From assembly GCA_026075535.2 (NCBI GenBank), contig AP026539.1, positions 8,432,001 to 8,496,000 on the forward strand: 64,000 nt of DNA, written 5' to 3'. The notes under the pieces are model-generated. The model was not told the origin of the DNA and ran no database searches. It worked only from the letters and a program-made list of their open reading frames with translations. The DNA comes from Tricholoma matsutake (lineage: Eukaryota > Basidiomycota > Agaricomycetes > Agaricales > Tricholomataceae). A program made the translations under genes and the position numbers. Shown here piece by piece: positions 31,618-43,283 of the stretch (the stretch's first letter is position 1; each line of letters starts with the position of its first letter).

Positions 31618-32834
31618 TCAGAGATGGTACCTCTTCTTATATGCCGTCAGGATCTCGGGGGCATTCTTCAGGTTCGATTTGGGTTCCCATGCATTTTTGG
31701 ATGTCGGGTAGTCAACCCACTTCATGAGGTAATGGTGTGTCTTGCCGTGCTTCTTGTGTGTGATGATCGCTTCCACCTCGTATTTGTTTTCTCCTTCCAC
31801 AAGGTCAGGTGGTGGAGTCAGGAAGTTTCACCCATGAGTGTCGTTCTCATGGTATCGCGTGAGTAAAGCCGCATGGAATACCGGGTGGATCTTCCATCTT
31901 GGTGGTAGTTTCAATCGGTATGTCGTTCTCGACAAGGCATCTTCAATCATGAAGGGCCCTTCTCATTTTGGCACCAGTTTTCTTGTTGGGTAGCCAATCT
32001 TCAGGTTCTTGGAGTCAAGCCATACTTGTTCTCCAACCTTGAACAGTTTGTATTGCCCTTTCGTTCGGGTGGCCATAGCCTGTCTGGCTAGTTTGTGTGC
32101 GGCAAGAGCTTCCCTTCTCACAGAGAGAAGTTCTTGGATTCTTTGTTTGGTGGCCGGCACATTCATCTTTTCGTATGGGGTGGGGATAGCACGTGGTTGA
32201 TATCCCATCATCAAGTAAAATGGCGAGTGTTTTACTGTGGAGTGCATTTTCTGGTTGTGCGCGAATTCTGCCATTGGGAGATAACATTCCCAATCTTCTG
32301 GTTTGTTTGAACAGAACATGTGGAGGTAAACCTCTAGCTCTTGGTTTACTCGCTCCATTTCTCCGTCAGTCTGGGGGTGATAGGCAGTGCTCATGGATAG
32401 CTTAATTCTGAGCAGTCATCTGAGTTCTCGGAAGAGTTTGGATGTGAATTGAGGGTCTCTGTCTGAGATGATTCTTCCAGGGAGTCCAAATCTTGTGTAC
32501 ACATGGCGCAGGTAGAGGTCTGCAGCGCCAAGTGCATCGATCGTCTTCGCGCAAGGGATAAAAATTACCCCCTTTGTAAGACCATGGTCTACCACGACCA
32601 TGATTGAGTCAAATCCATTTATTATGGGCAGGTCCGTAATAAAATCTGTCGTTACCCACTCAAATGGTCTGCTGGCATCGGATGATATTGGTGTTGGGGG
32701 TGGGGTTGTCGGGTGGGTGTTGATCTTCATTTGCTGGCACTTTGCGCAGCCTTCGACATATTTCTTTATGAAGTTGGCCATTCCTGGCCACCAGTAGTCT
32801 CATCGGATCAGTTCAATCATTTGCCATTGTCCAG
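31618..32834 (-). pseudogene. Element G integrase core, C-terminal module and chromodomain
   Basis: Picks up after insertion F with the end of the H2C2 finger ([12 protein letters not shown]). The DDE core has [30 protein letters not shown] and, after a TGA near 32414, STAYHPQTDGEMERVNQE. The VGEQVWLDSKN module and a chromodomain (HYLMKWVDYPTSKNAWEP) follow, ending at 31618. Further breaks lie near 31960 and 31820. Confidence 0.8.
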
Positions 32835-32839
32835 GGTGT

Positions 32840-33265
32840 TATAAGGGCAACCTAAGCCTCTAGCAAAGGGAAATCCAAAGTTAAAATTATGCTACATAAT
32901 ACAGGGATTGGGGGCACACCTAGCAAAGGGAAATCCGAAGAGAAAACTCTAAGGATCCCCTTGCTGATGCCCAGTATATGTGAAGACGACAAAAATCAAA
33001 TATAACCTAAAAATAGAAAAAGGCGGAGATAGGCAGATCAAGGCCGCCGAATGACATCATACCAAGGGGTATGTGTCGGAAGGGGTACTCCGCCTCTAAA
33101 TATAAAAGTGTCAACATATACAAACATGATAGCAAGGGAAAATTAGTAATAAAATCTGGAAAAATCATAGAAAATGAAGAATAGAAGGAAATGAGGTGGG
33201 GAAAAATATGGGACGAACATAAAAAATAGGAAAAACACACAGGGCACCCCCCTAGTCCCCTTACA
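32840..33265 (-). repeat. 3' LTR of element F
   Basis: 426 bp, TGTAAGGG...CCCTTATA on the minus strand, after the polypurine tract AGAGAGGGGGTGA. Differs from the 5' copy by ATCCAAAG for ATCCGAAG and CTCCGCC for CTCTGCC. Confidence 0.93.
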
Positions 33266-33276
33266 TCACCCCCTCT

Positions 33277-36200
33277 CTAAGATGCATCGCCCCGATGCAT
33301 TCGAAATCGTATACGACCAAAGTCCGTGACTTGAATGCGACACGGTGCAGCAGTGTGCCATCGGTGGAATTCCTTGATTAACCGAGGGGCATTTACGTCA
33401 GACTCTTCGACCCATGAGTTCTCCTCATACCCATAACCCTTCCAATGTACCAAATACTGGAGTTTTCCTCAATGCAAACGGCTGTCCAAGATTGACTCGA
33501 CTTCATATTGGGGTTCTCCCTCGATCACTGTAGGTGGTGGTGGTGGGTGTGAATGGCGTCCTGGGAACGGATCTGGGGGAGCTGGAAGCAATTTGACGAC
33601 ATGGAAGATGGGATGGAGTCTGGACATGGAGGCTGGGAGGCATAGACAATAGGCATGTGTTCCAATGCACTTGACAATGGGGAAAGGTCCCAAGAAGCGA
33701 TGAGCGAGTTTCTTGGATGGACGTGTAGTGGAGATGTCACTGGAGTCAAGATAAACTCGATCACCAACCTTGTACTGAGGGGTTGGGGAGTGGCGTTGGT
33801 TGTAAAATCGCGCCATGTCATCCTTCGCCTTTGCTAAGGCTGCCCTTGCCTCCTCCAAGCTATCCCTCATGCGTTCTGTGAACTCATTCACTGTCTCGAT
33901 GTGTGAGGGAGGTTGGCGAGGTTCAAATCCCATGCGTGGATGTCGTCCAGTGTCTAAGAGGAAAGGGGTCTGTTGAGTGGAAGCATGGACATGGTTGTTG
34001 TACCCGAACTCGGCCAAAGGAAGGAGATCATCCCAATCGTCCTGGCATTCATTGACAAAGAGGCGGATGTACTGCTCCAGTTCCTGGTTGACTCGCTCCG
34101 TCTGGCCATCAGTTTGTGGGTGATAAGCAGTTGAAGCGAGGAGTTTGATCCCCAGGAGTCGGTACAGCTCACGAGTGAACTCTGCCATGAACTGAGGGCC
34201 ACGATCCAAGAGGAAGGCACCAGGAAGTCCATGTAATTTCCACACGTGGTGGAGGTAGAGTCGAGCGGCACCTAGGGCACTGACAGTGGTGCGAGTGGGA
34301 ATGAAGTGAGCGCGTTTCCCCACTGAGTCAACTGTGCACATCACCGCATCAAACCCGTTTGACTCTGGCAATTCCACCACAAAGTCGACGCTGACGACAT
34401 CCCAACGACTTTCTGGAACAGGAAGAGGGTGTAGCTCACCAATAGGCTTGCGACGAGGGACCTTGGTGTGTAAGCAAAGGTCACAAGTGTGACAATACTG
34501 ACCAATGAGCCATGACATTTGTGGCCACCAATAGTTCCGTGAGGTGAGCTCCAAGGTCTTCCAGCGTCCGGGGTGGCCAGCAATCTGTGAGTCATGGTGT
34601 TGGGATATGATGCGCCGGCGAAGGTCTGGGTCATTGGGAACATAGATGCGATCCCTGAAATACAACAAGTCCTCCTTTTCAGCCCACTCTGCCTCACGTA
34701 AGGAAAGGGTCGATCCCTTCCTCAGTTCTTTAACAGCTCGGGCAACAACATCCTCATGTAAACTGCTATGGTTTGCGCGACGAATGTCATGTAGGATGTC
34801 CCACTCCTCGCCCTGGGGTACGATGCCTTCCAGTGCCCGAATGGTGAACAGGTCTGGCTGCAACAGCACAATGTTTTGGTTGTCACCGCTGCCATCCCCA
34901 TGGTCTGCACGTCGGGATAGGGCATCGGTCTTCCCCATGCTGCGACCCGGACGGTGGTGCAAGGAGAAGTCGAATCTAGATAGATACAGGGACCAACGAG
35001 CTTGACGACGGTTCAATTTCTTGGCCGTCATGAAGTACTCGAGGTTCTTGTGATCCGTCCAAAAATTTCCACCTTGTGTTGGGCACCCTCGAGGAAGTGT
35101 CGCCACTCCTCAAGTGCACGCATTATTGCCAACATCTCCTTGTCATGGATCTCGTAGTTTCTCTCTACAGCACTAAGGCTTTTGGAGTAGAATGCAACAG
35201 GATGCCACTTCTGGTCCTCCAGAGACTGCTGAGACAACACAGCGCCCGTCGCAAAGTCAGAACTGTCAGCTTCTACACGAAAAGGACACGAATCGTCAGC
35301 AAAGGTAAGGATCAGAGCGGAAGTGACCATGTCCTTAAGCTTTTCGAACGCCTCCTGTTGTGCATTATCCCACCTCCATGCCTCCTTTCCTGTCAAGTTG
35401 AACAGCGGTCATGCATGATGTGAGAAATCCTTGATAAAACGCCAATAAAAATTGATGAAGCCCAGGAAAGACTGCACCTCCTTCTTGTTCGTGGGCATCG
35501 GCCAAGCTGTGACCCCGTTTACCTTGATAGGATCCATCTCCACTTGACCCTCCGAGATAATCAGGCCGAGGTACTCGATCTTGGTCCTTTCGAACTCACA
35601 TTTGTCCTGATGAAGGTAGAGTTTGTACTGTCGAAGTCGCTCTAGGACGAGGCGCATGATGCGACGGTGCTCTTCAACCATGCGAGTGAAGATGAGGATG
35701 TCGTCGAGATAGATGCAGACAACGCCTTCGAGGATGAGGTCATGGAAGATGTCGTTCATCATGGTCTGAAAGGTGGCAGGGCTATTAGTAAGGCCAAAGA
35801 ACATGACAAGCGGTTCAAAAAGACCACGGTTGGTATGAAAGGCTGCCTTCCACTCATCTCCCTCCTTTATCCTCACATTATTATAGCCCCAACAGACATC
35901 GAGCTTGGTGAAGTATCGGGCTCCATGGAGCTGGTTTACGAGTTCGGAGATGAGGGGTAGTGGGTAGCGATTTTTGACCATGATGTTGTTGAGCCTTCTG
36001 TAGTCTTGAACCGGTCGAAGTGAGCCATCCTTCTTCTTGACAAAGAAAAAGGGAGAGGCCATGGGTGACTTTGATGGTCGAATACGTCCAGAGGCCAGGT
36101 GCTCATCGATGAACTGGTCAAGCTGCCATTGTTCTTCAGGAGAGAGAGGATAGACCTTGCAGGATGAAGGGGTTGCGCCGGGGGTGAGTTCGATCGCGTG

Positions 36201-37181
36201 ATCCCATGGCTTACGCGCAGGAAGAGAGTCGAATGACTCCTTGGAGAACACATCTTCAAACTCATGGAGATGAGGGAGTAAGGAGTTAGTAGAGGATTTA
36301 GCAGTGTTGTTTTTGTGGAAGGCCTCGGCAAGGTGTTGGGATATGTTCGATGTGGCACTCACCTCATGCGATGAGCGAATCACAGTGTAGAAGATCCGAT
36401 CACCCTCCTCCACTTCCTCTGGGTCCTCATCATCATCATCCGAGTCCGGCATTAGATCAGGAACCCCTTCCAATTCCACTTCAGGTATAGGCAGGGGTCC
36501 AGCACAACACTTCTGAGTTCGTCGTATTGCCGCCTTCTGTCCACGATGTTCTTGCCTGGCTTCTGTGAAACACGTCCAACAGCGGGATGGACATCGGCTC
36601 ATGGTAACCTCCCCGGTGCGCCAGTCGACCTCCGGGTTATGGTCTCGAAGCCATGGATATCCCAAAATCGCCTTTTGCTTTCCTAATTGAGTGACAGCAA
36701 AAAGGGCACGCTCACTATGATCTTTGTAACGGAGAACCAGGTCTGCAACCTCTCGGATGGCACCAGCTTCATTTGGGGATCCATCCACGTTATATACAGG
36801 TATCGGACGTGAGAGTGAGCGAGTATTTAGACGATGTTGTTGTACCAGATGGGAATCGATGAAGAGACCAGTCGCACCAGAGTCCAGGAGCGCAGAGACA
36901 CCGAGTATCTGTCCAGTGTCGGTCATCTGCAGTTCGATGGCTAGGTTTAAGGAATGTGCAGAGGGAGTGGATGCCACAATATACTTGCGTGGTAGTTTAT
37001 GCTCCCATGATTTAATTTTGGGACGTGGAGTAGAAGGAGAGATGGGGAGAGCAGGTACGTCTTTAGCCAACTTCGAAGGGTCAGAGAGGGGAGCAGTCAC
37101 AGAAATGGATTCATTCTCCGGGGATTCAACTGACAAGACTTCAAAGCGGTTATGGACAGGCAGTGAGGGCGTACGATTCAC
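33277..37181 (-). pseudogene. Element F pol, nearly intact
   Basis: Starts in the -1 frame at the gag stop. Protease LLDSGATGLFID; RT FTKLDVCWGYNNVRI and IYLDDILIF; RNase H RVEADSSDFATGAVLS and IHDKEMLAIM; integrase finger HHDSQIAGHPG...CHTCDLC; core SVDFVVELPES, LLDRGPQFMAEF, AYHPQTDGQTERVNQE; GDRVYLDS module; chromodomain [20 protein letters not shown] ending 33277. Lesions: TGA at 35406-35408 where E has CGA; a T-run with two extra bases near 35070 that shifts frame inside RNase H; and a TGA near 33466 before the chromodomain, shared with E. The catalytic residues of all domains are present. It was probably mobilised by proteins of a sister copy or damaged after insertion. Confidence 0.9.
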
Positions 37182-38296
37182 TCGCTGCGAATAGGAAAAT
37201 CCTGCTCCTCTACAACTTCCAGCTTAACCTCCTCTGCAACTTGATCCTTCGTTTCCTCAACATCTACAAGCACCAACAAATCTTGCAGGAGTTCATCTTG
37301 TCCCTCGGGGGTGAGCATGCGGATATCCTGACGATGGGGACACGCTCCAGCCCTGTGTCCAGGTTCCCCACAACGGTAGCAGAGATCCAACTTATGTGCA
37401 CGGCTGCGGGCTGCATCAACATCCATTGGTACCGGGACATTGACGGCTGGTGTGGGAGTTTGACGAACAGGAATGGGGTTAAGGTGGGGAAGGGTTCGAT
37501 TGAAGGTGTAGGGTGCATGAGTGGTAGTTGGAGCACAGAATGCAGCATTAAACACCGCATTTGTGAGTCGGTTCTCATCACAGAGTGAAGCAGCTTCATA
37601 CCAAGCAAGGATATCATCGTCTGCTGGGTGCCCTTCCAACATCTGTGCAATCTGGTCCTGAATTTCTCGGTTGAGCCCCCGTCGGAACTTCACCACCACT
37701 GGTAACCCACTCCCATATCCTGCCATGTCCACCAAATCCTTGAACTCATCGATATAGTCGTCCATGGATTGACGTCCCTGGTGGTAAGCGGATGACTCAA
37801 GTCGTGTCACTGCTCGGTGGCGTTCATTGAGGGGGCAGAAGTGGCATATGAACTCAGCTCGAAAGTCACCCCAAGTGGAGAAAGGTAGAGAACCGAGTTC
37901 CTTAGTTTGACGTAGGATATGGTCCACATAGAGATAGGCGTGTTCAGATTTCATGTATGTGAAGGCCCAATAAATTTTTGCAGCCTCATCGACAAATTGA
38001 TGCGACTGGAGACTAATGTATAACTCACAGGAATTAAGGAATGCACATCCCTGCACACGTGCACCATTAAATTCGGTGGGGGGGGACGGTTTGATCTGGG
38101 CACGTTCCTTAGTGGATGCATTTGGCAAAACGTCGTTGTTGGGTGCGCTTGGAGTCGTAAAGGGGGAACTATTGGTCGTAGGGTTAGCCTGGAGGGTCCT
38201 AACGAAGTTTTCAATCGTAGATTTAAGCGAGTCGATTTGCGTGCGCATTCCGGAAACATCGCTTTCAAGCGCGTCGAAGCATTCTGATGCGTCCAT
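37178..38296 (-). CDS. Element F gag (intact)
   Basis: 372 residues, uninterrupted. ATG at 38296 (MDASECFDALESD) is conserved in three copies, whereas the longer frame upstream has no ATG. Domains: coiled-coil N-terminus to residue 50; Pro/Thr/Asn-rich linker; gag capsid domain from about 85 (FNGARVQGCAFLNSCELYI, LPFSTWGDFRAEF, MDDYIDEFKDLVDMAG, FRRGLNREIQDQI); CCHC zinc knuckle near 335 (CYRCGEPGHRAGAC); acidic tail. It would form the virus-like particle and bind RNA. The stop overlaps the start of the pol frame by four bases in the -1 frame, implying frameshifting or another recoding step. Confidence 0.92.
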   Translation of the reverse strand: MDASECFDALESDVSGMRTQIDSLKSTIENFVRTLQANPTTNSSPFTTPSAPNNDVLPNASTKERAQIKPSPPTEFNGARVQGCAFLNSCELYISLQSHQFVDEAAKIYWAFTYMKSEHAYLYVDHILRQTKELGSLPFSTWGDFRAEFICHFCPLNERHRAVTRLESSAYHQGRQSMDDYIDEFKDLVDMAGYGSGLPVVVKFRRGLNREIQDQIAQMLEGHPADDDILAWYEAASLCDENRLTNAVFNAAFCAPTTTHAPYTFNRTLPHLNPIPVRQTPTPAVNVPVPMDVDAARSRAHKLDLCYRCGEPGHRAGACPHRQDIRMLTPEGQDELLQDLLVLVDVEETKDQVAEEVKLEVVEEQDFPIRSE

Positions 38297-38450
38297 GTCG
38301 CTAGGGAGCGTGTTTGGCGAAAATGGTGGCGTAATAAAGGCGAGAGTATCTGGAACGGTGTGTAGGGACTCTGTGGAGCTTTGGGAAGCATCGTCCAGTC
38401 CGTACCTGCCTATCTTGGGCAGCACGTTCGCGATTTTCGGGCCTTAGGGG

Positions 38451-38460
38451 AGAGTTTTCT
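38451..38460 (-). promoter_or_regulatory. Putative self-priming primer-binding site of element F
   Basis: On the minus strand AGAAAACTCT, two bases after the 5' LTR, complements AGAGTTTTCT in the LTR (38564-38573). Same arrangement as in E and I. Confidence 0.5.
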
Positions 38461-38462
38461 AC

Positions 38463-38888
38463 TATAAGGGCAACCTAAGCCTCTAGCAAAGGGAAATCCG
38501 AAGTTAAAATTATGCTACATAATACAGGGATTGGGGGCACACCTAGCAAAGGGAAATCCGAAGAGAAAACTCTAAGGATCCCCTTGCTGATGCCCAGTAT
38601 ATGTGAAGACGACAAAAATCAAATATAACCTAAAAATAGAAAAAGGCGGAGATAGGCAGATCAAGGCCGCCGAATGACATCATACCAAGGGGTATGTGTC
38701 GGAAGGGGTACTCTGCCTCTAAATATAAAAGTGTCAACATATACAAACATGATAGCAAGGGAAAATTAGTAATAAAATCTGGAAAAATCATAGAAAATGA
38801 AGAATAGAAGGAAATGAGGTGGGGAAAAATATGGGACGAACATAAAAAATAGGAAAAACACACAGGGCACCCCCCTAGTCCCCTTACA
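38463..38888 (-). repeat. 5' LTR of element F
   Basis: 426 bp, near-identical to the 3' LTR. Contains two copies of an 18-20-bp motif (CTAGCAAAGGGAAATCCGAAG) about 60 bp apart. Confidence 0.93.
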
Positions 38889-38893
38889 GGTGT

Positions 38894-41800
38894 CCTGTCA
38901 TGATGCTATCATGGTATTTCCATATGATTGCTCGGTGGAGGGTTTCATCCTGTGGCACATAGCACCTGTCTTTGAAAAAGAGCAGGCTGTCTTTGAATTT
39001 CCAGTCCTCCAATGCAGACTTGATTGGGGGAGTTCCGTTGTTCTTCAGGGCTCATAAAGCTTCATTTACGAGGTCGTCCTTCATTATTGCTGAGACCAGG
39101 GCTCCCTGGAGCTCAGTGTCAATCATTTTGATGAACAGTTCGTCAGCAAGGATGGTCTTGTCCTCGTTATCGGTGTCTTCTTCAGCTATATGATCTGCTC
39201 TCCTTGATAGGGCATCAGATTGTACCATCTGTGATCCAGGTACGTGTTGTAGCTTCAGGTTGAATTGTGACAGGTAGATGCTCCATCTAGCCTGTCGTCG
39301 GTTCAGTTTCTGTGCCTGATGGAAGTACGTCAGGTTCTTGTGATCGGACAGTACCGTCACAGGGAACGGTGTCCCCTGTAGGTAGTGTCTCCATGTCTCT
39401 AGCGCTCGGATCACTCCCAGTAGTTCCCTGTCATATATCTCATAATTTCTTTCGGCTTCATTGAAAGAATGTGAGATATAGCCACATGGGTGCCAGTCTC
39501 CATTGGCGTCCTGTTGTCTGAGTACTGCGCCTGTTGCAAATTTTGAGGTGCCAGATTCCACCACAAATGGCTTTGTTGTGTCTGGCATCAGCAGTACTGG
39601 GGCTTCATTGAATTTCCTTTTCAGCACATCGAACGACTGCTGGCAGCCATTTGTCCATTCGAATTTCTGGTTCTTCTTCATCAAATCATTCAGCGGTCTG
39701 GCCAGATCCGCAAAGTGTCTGATGAATCTTCGATAGAAGTTCCCAAATCCTAGGAAGGATCTTACATCCTTCACTGTCCTTGGCATGGGCCAGTCCTTGA
39801 TCCCAGCCAGCTTTGTGTTGTCCATTGCGAGTTCATCAGGCCTGATGATCATGCCCAAGAAGTTGACTTCCTGTACGTTGAATTTGCATTTCTCTATTTT
39901 CAGGTAGAGATCGCATTGTCATAGTCATTTGAGGACCCTTTTGGTCCTTATCCGGTGTTCTTCTTCCATTTTCGAGAAGATCAGGATGTCGTCCATATAG
40001 ATGATGAGCCATCCTTCATCTAGCATATCTTGGAAGAGATCGTTCATCATCACCTGGAATGTTGCCGGTGAGTTGCACAGCCCAAAGAACATCACCATTG
40101 GTGCTTGAATAGCCCTCGGTTAGTCTTGAATGCTGCCTTCCACTCGTCTCCTTTCTTTATCCATATGTTATGATATCCCCATCAAATATCAAGTTTCATG
40201 AAAATCTCACTCCCTTCAGCTTGTCCAAGAGGTCTCCGATCAGTGGCAGGGGGTAGTTGTTCCGGATTGTTCCTTCGTTCAGATAGCAATAGTCTTGGCA
40301 AGGTCATAGAGTGTCGGAGTCCTTCTTCGACATGAAGAAGAATGGGGATGCCATGGGTGATTTCGACGGTCGGATGTATCCTTTCTCCAGGTTTTTGTTG
40401 AGAAACTCATTGAGTTTCTCTTGTTCTTTTGGTGTCAATGGGTAGACTTTGCAATGGGTAGACTTTGCAATCTTTCGGTACAAAGCCTTCCTTCAAGTCA
40501 ATTGCGTGATCCCATGGTCTTGATTCTGGGAATCGTTCAGATGCAGCCTTTTCAAATACCTGTCTGTATTTCTGGTATTCTGGTGGCAGCAAGTCGTCCA
40601 GGGTCTGTTGGCTAGTCTCCTTTCCCTCCTCTTGCTCATGTGCCAGTCATTGAGATATGGATGTCTTTGCTCTGATCCATATGTCGGAGTTGAGTAGGTA
40701 TCATGGGGAGCCCTTGCCTTTCACAAGTCTGCCGATGGTGTTCGTCTTCCAGATGTATTTGTGTGTCGGCTCTCAATGTTCTTCTGTCAGGGGCAGTTCT
40801 ATGGCTGGTCCAAATAGGCCAATGACTGGTTTGCCTTGCACATATGCAATCAGTATTGAGTCGTCCTCAATCACATCTCGTTCGGGGGTCGGTTCTATTG
40901 CTCATATTTCCATGCCAGTGTCTGCCAGTAGTTCTTCATCGGGTACCTCTTCGATCTTTACCTGAGGGGGGGTCTCCCTGTGCATAGGTATTTCAGTGTT
41001 GATGGTACCATGATCTGGAGTCCTATCATGGTGGGTTGGGGTAGTCTGTTGCCGAGGGTAGTTTATCCTGTTTCGTAGTGTCATTTTCATGTTCCCTTTG
41101 CCGGTGCTTCCCTCCCCTGTGGAGGTTAGCAATTCCTTCATCTTTTGCACAATTTGTTGTGCCCTGTTGCATTCTTTGTTTTTGCCCTTTTCCAGTTGTT
41201 TCTTCTTCTGGTTATCTCGGGTCTTGGCGACAGCACGTCGTGCTGCTTCAAGGCTTCTGGCTTGTTTAGGGGTGTTGCTGCTCCTGGTCTTTGCGACAGC
41301 TATCTGGGCAGAATTTAGTTCTTTGGCTTTCTTTTTGGAAAGCCTTTCCTTCGTCTTTGCCATGGCCAGTCATGCTCAGGCAAGGTTTCTCTCCTTCTCC
41401 TCAGAGAGTCTTTTTCTCGTTTTTGCCATGGCCACTCTGGCTCGGGCAAGGCTCTTCTCTTTCTCTTCAGAGAGCCTCTGTCTTGTCTTGGCTACGATGG
41501 GTCAAATTCATGCCATCCTGTCATCGGGCGCCTCCCTTCCAGCGTTAATTTTCGGAAGGTTCAAGGTATTTGGGAGGGCCCGTTCGGCTCTTCTTGTCTT
41601 TTCCAGGATCTGCTGGATTTGAGCCCGTCGTTCTTCATCTCGGAACTCAAAGGTTCCCTTCCAGTTGATGATCGGGTTTATCTTTCGCAGCCATGGCAGG
41701 CCCAGGATTACCAATTCTTTGCCTAGTCCGGCAACTAGGTATTCTATTGGGTAGCTCCTTCCGTTGATGTGGAGTCTTCCTTTCACGCATCTGGTGATCG

Positions 41801-42065
41801 TTCCCTGCTTGTTCAGGGTTCCATCTACGTTCATGGCCTGGATGGTGTGGCCTAAGGGGTGTGTTCTGATCCCTTCTCATTCGACAAAGTTCAAGTCGAT
41901 AAAGACTCCTCCTGCTCCAGAGTCGAGGAGTGTGTTTGTTGCGATGTCTTTCCTGTTGTCTGACTCAGCCACCCAAATAGACAGGCGCATAGATTGTCTA
42001 TTCATGGTAGCTAAGAGTACAGATCCTACAGAGACTTCAGCGGTGACTGGCATCATATCAGGCCG
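38894..42065 (-). pseudogene. Element G pol: protease, basic repeat domain, RT, RNase H
   Basis: Protease LLDSGAGGVFID near 41930, with ILGLPWLRKINPIINW. Between protease and RT (about 41510-41200) lies an unusual Lys/Arg/Ala/Glu-rich tract of about five repeats of 22 residues. RT starts near 40590 ([14 protein letters not shown]), is damaged around 40080-40320, has IYMDDILIF (YxDD intact) near 39985, and continues [19 protein letters not shown]. RNase [40 protein letters not shown]. The integrase finger is broken at HDSIMTGHP by F. Stops are mostly TGA; a 16-bp tandem duplication occurs near 40440-40470. Confidence 0.82.
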
Positions 42066-42070
42066 CTGTT

Positions 42071-43237
42071 CTAAAAACCCGATTCCTCCATGAGGTTAAG
42101 GGCTTGTTCCTTTTCTTCTTCATCTAGTTCATCCAGCATTGTGCAGATCTTCTGGTAGGTGTCCACCCCAGTCTTCTTCTGGGTGAAGTGGTTTCGGTAG
42201 GGAGGGGGCGCTGACCCCATCTGAGTGGGGTTCTTTCCATCCCTGTGGTCGGATGATCGGTGTCCTGGTTGGTGGCAGATGAAACACAATCCCTTCCGGA
42301 GGTGTTCCACACATTCTTGGTTTGTCAGTCGGTTGATGTGAAGAGAGGGCTGTTCTTTCTTTGTTGTTTCGTTTGTCTTCTGGTTCTGCCTGGTCTTTCC
42401 CAGGATTTCCATGGCCCATTTCCATTGGCCTTCGTATTTCGAAGCTGCCTTTATCCAGCCTTCGAGAGTGTTGGGCACTGTCTCCATTGTGTGTACCCTC
42501 TTCAGTAATTCGGGATGCAGTCCATCCATGAAGTACTCGATCATGGCTGCATCTTCAGTGATTCCCGTCCTGTCTTTCAGGATGTGGAAGTTTGCCACAT
42601 ATTCTTTGAGGTTCCCTGAACCTTGTTTGAGATTCTTAATCTCTGTCTTTGCCGTTCCGGCGTCGTCGATCAGTGAGAAGGCTTCTAGGACCTTCTGTCG
42701 GAAGTCTGCATATTCACCTAGTCCCTCGGATTGGTGCTGGTTGACAAATGCCTGCGCCCAGGCAGCTGCTGTCCCTCCATTCATGAAGGACAGCATGAAG
42801 ATGATCTTCTTGTCGTTCGTGTCATAGACCTGGTCGTTGATTCACAAGTACAGGTCTATCTCCTGCAGGAACTTGGCGGTCTTGGTCCGCTCTCCTGAGA
42901 AGTCTGTGGGTGCTTGGATTTGAATGTCCTTTACAGACATCGTTGGTGCAGTTGCGGGTTCGGACATCTCGTTATAGAGGTTGTCGGTTTCATCTGTTAA
43001 GAAGCGGGTGGATATTTTGGGTGGGGGTGTGTGCAGTTGTTCAAAGTCTTCGTCGGTGAGGAAATCTCCTCATTGTCTGTCAGTTGATCCGTAGAACCAA
43101 CACTGTGCTGGGGTCAAGTAATAGACTAGTCTTCCATTGTATCGGTACCAAGATGAACCTGGCTGTGGTTCTGCTTCTCTTGGTGGTTGGTCTGGGGTTT
43201 GTCTAGACCTGGGTCACTGTGGTGTGTATCGAGACAT
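42071..43237 (-). pseudogene. Element G gag
   Basis: ATG at 43237 (MSRYTPQ). Intact except for three in-frame TGA codons near 43214, 43075 and 42840, each at a position plausibly Arg (CGA). Capsid region: KIIFMLSFMNGGTAAAWAQAFVNQH, FRQKVLEAFSLIDD, YVANFHILKDRTGI, EYFMDGLHPELLKRV. CCHC knuckle: CFICHQPGHRSSDH (last Cys replaced by His). Acidic tail ends NLMEESGF at 42071. From 42796 onward the frame is open. Confidence 0.85.
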
Positions 43238-43269
43238 ATGGCCTACACCTAGGTAGGTGGGCTAGCAGA

Positions 43270-43281
43270 TAGTTTAGATCT
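43270..43281 (-). promoter_or_regulatory. Putative self-priming primer-binding site of element G
   Basis: AGATCTAAACTA on the minus strand, two bases after the 5' LTR, is the reverse complement of a 12-nt stretch of the same LTR (plus-strand AGATCTAAACTA at 43508-43519). Confidence 0.5.
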
Positions 43282-43283
43282 TA

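Larger units (their letters stand above)
32840..38888 (-). mobile_element. Ty3/gypsy element F, complete and very young, inserted in G
   Basis: 6,049 bp with two 426-bp LTRs (32840-33265 and 38463-38888) and a perfect GGTGT duplication (32835-32839 and 38889-38893). By eye the LTRs differ at only two positions, both CpG-type transitions, so insertion is recent. Same family as E and I. Gag is intact; pol has two in-frame TGA codons and one 2-nt frameshift. It disrupts the integrase zinc finger of G. Confidence 0.95.

Noticed and set aside
41078..41622. Plus-strand ORFs rich in Phe and Leu opposite the G pol linker
   Set aside because: They are antisense shadows of the Lys/Glu-rich repeat domain.
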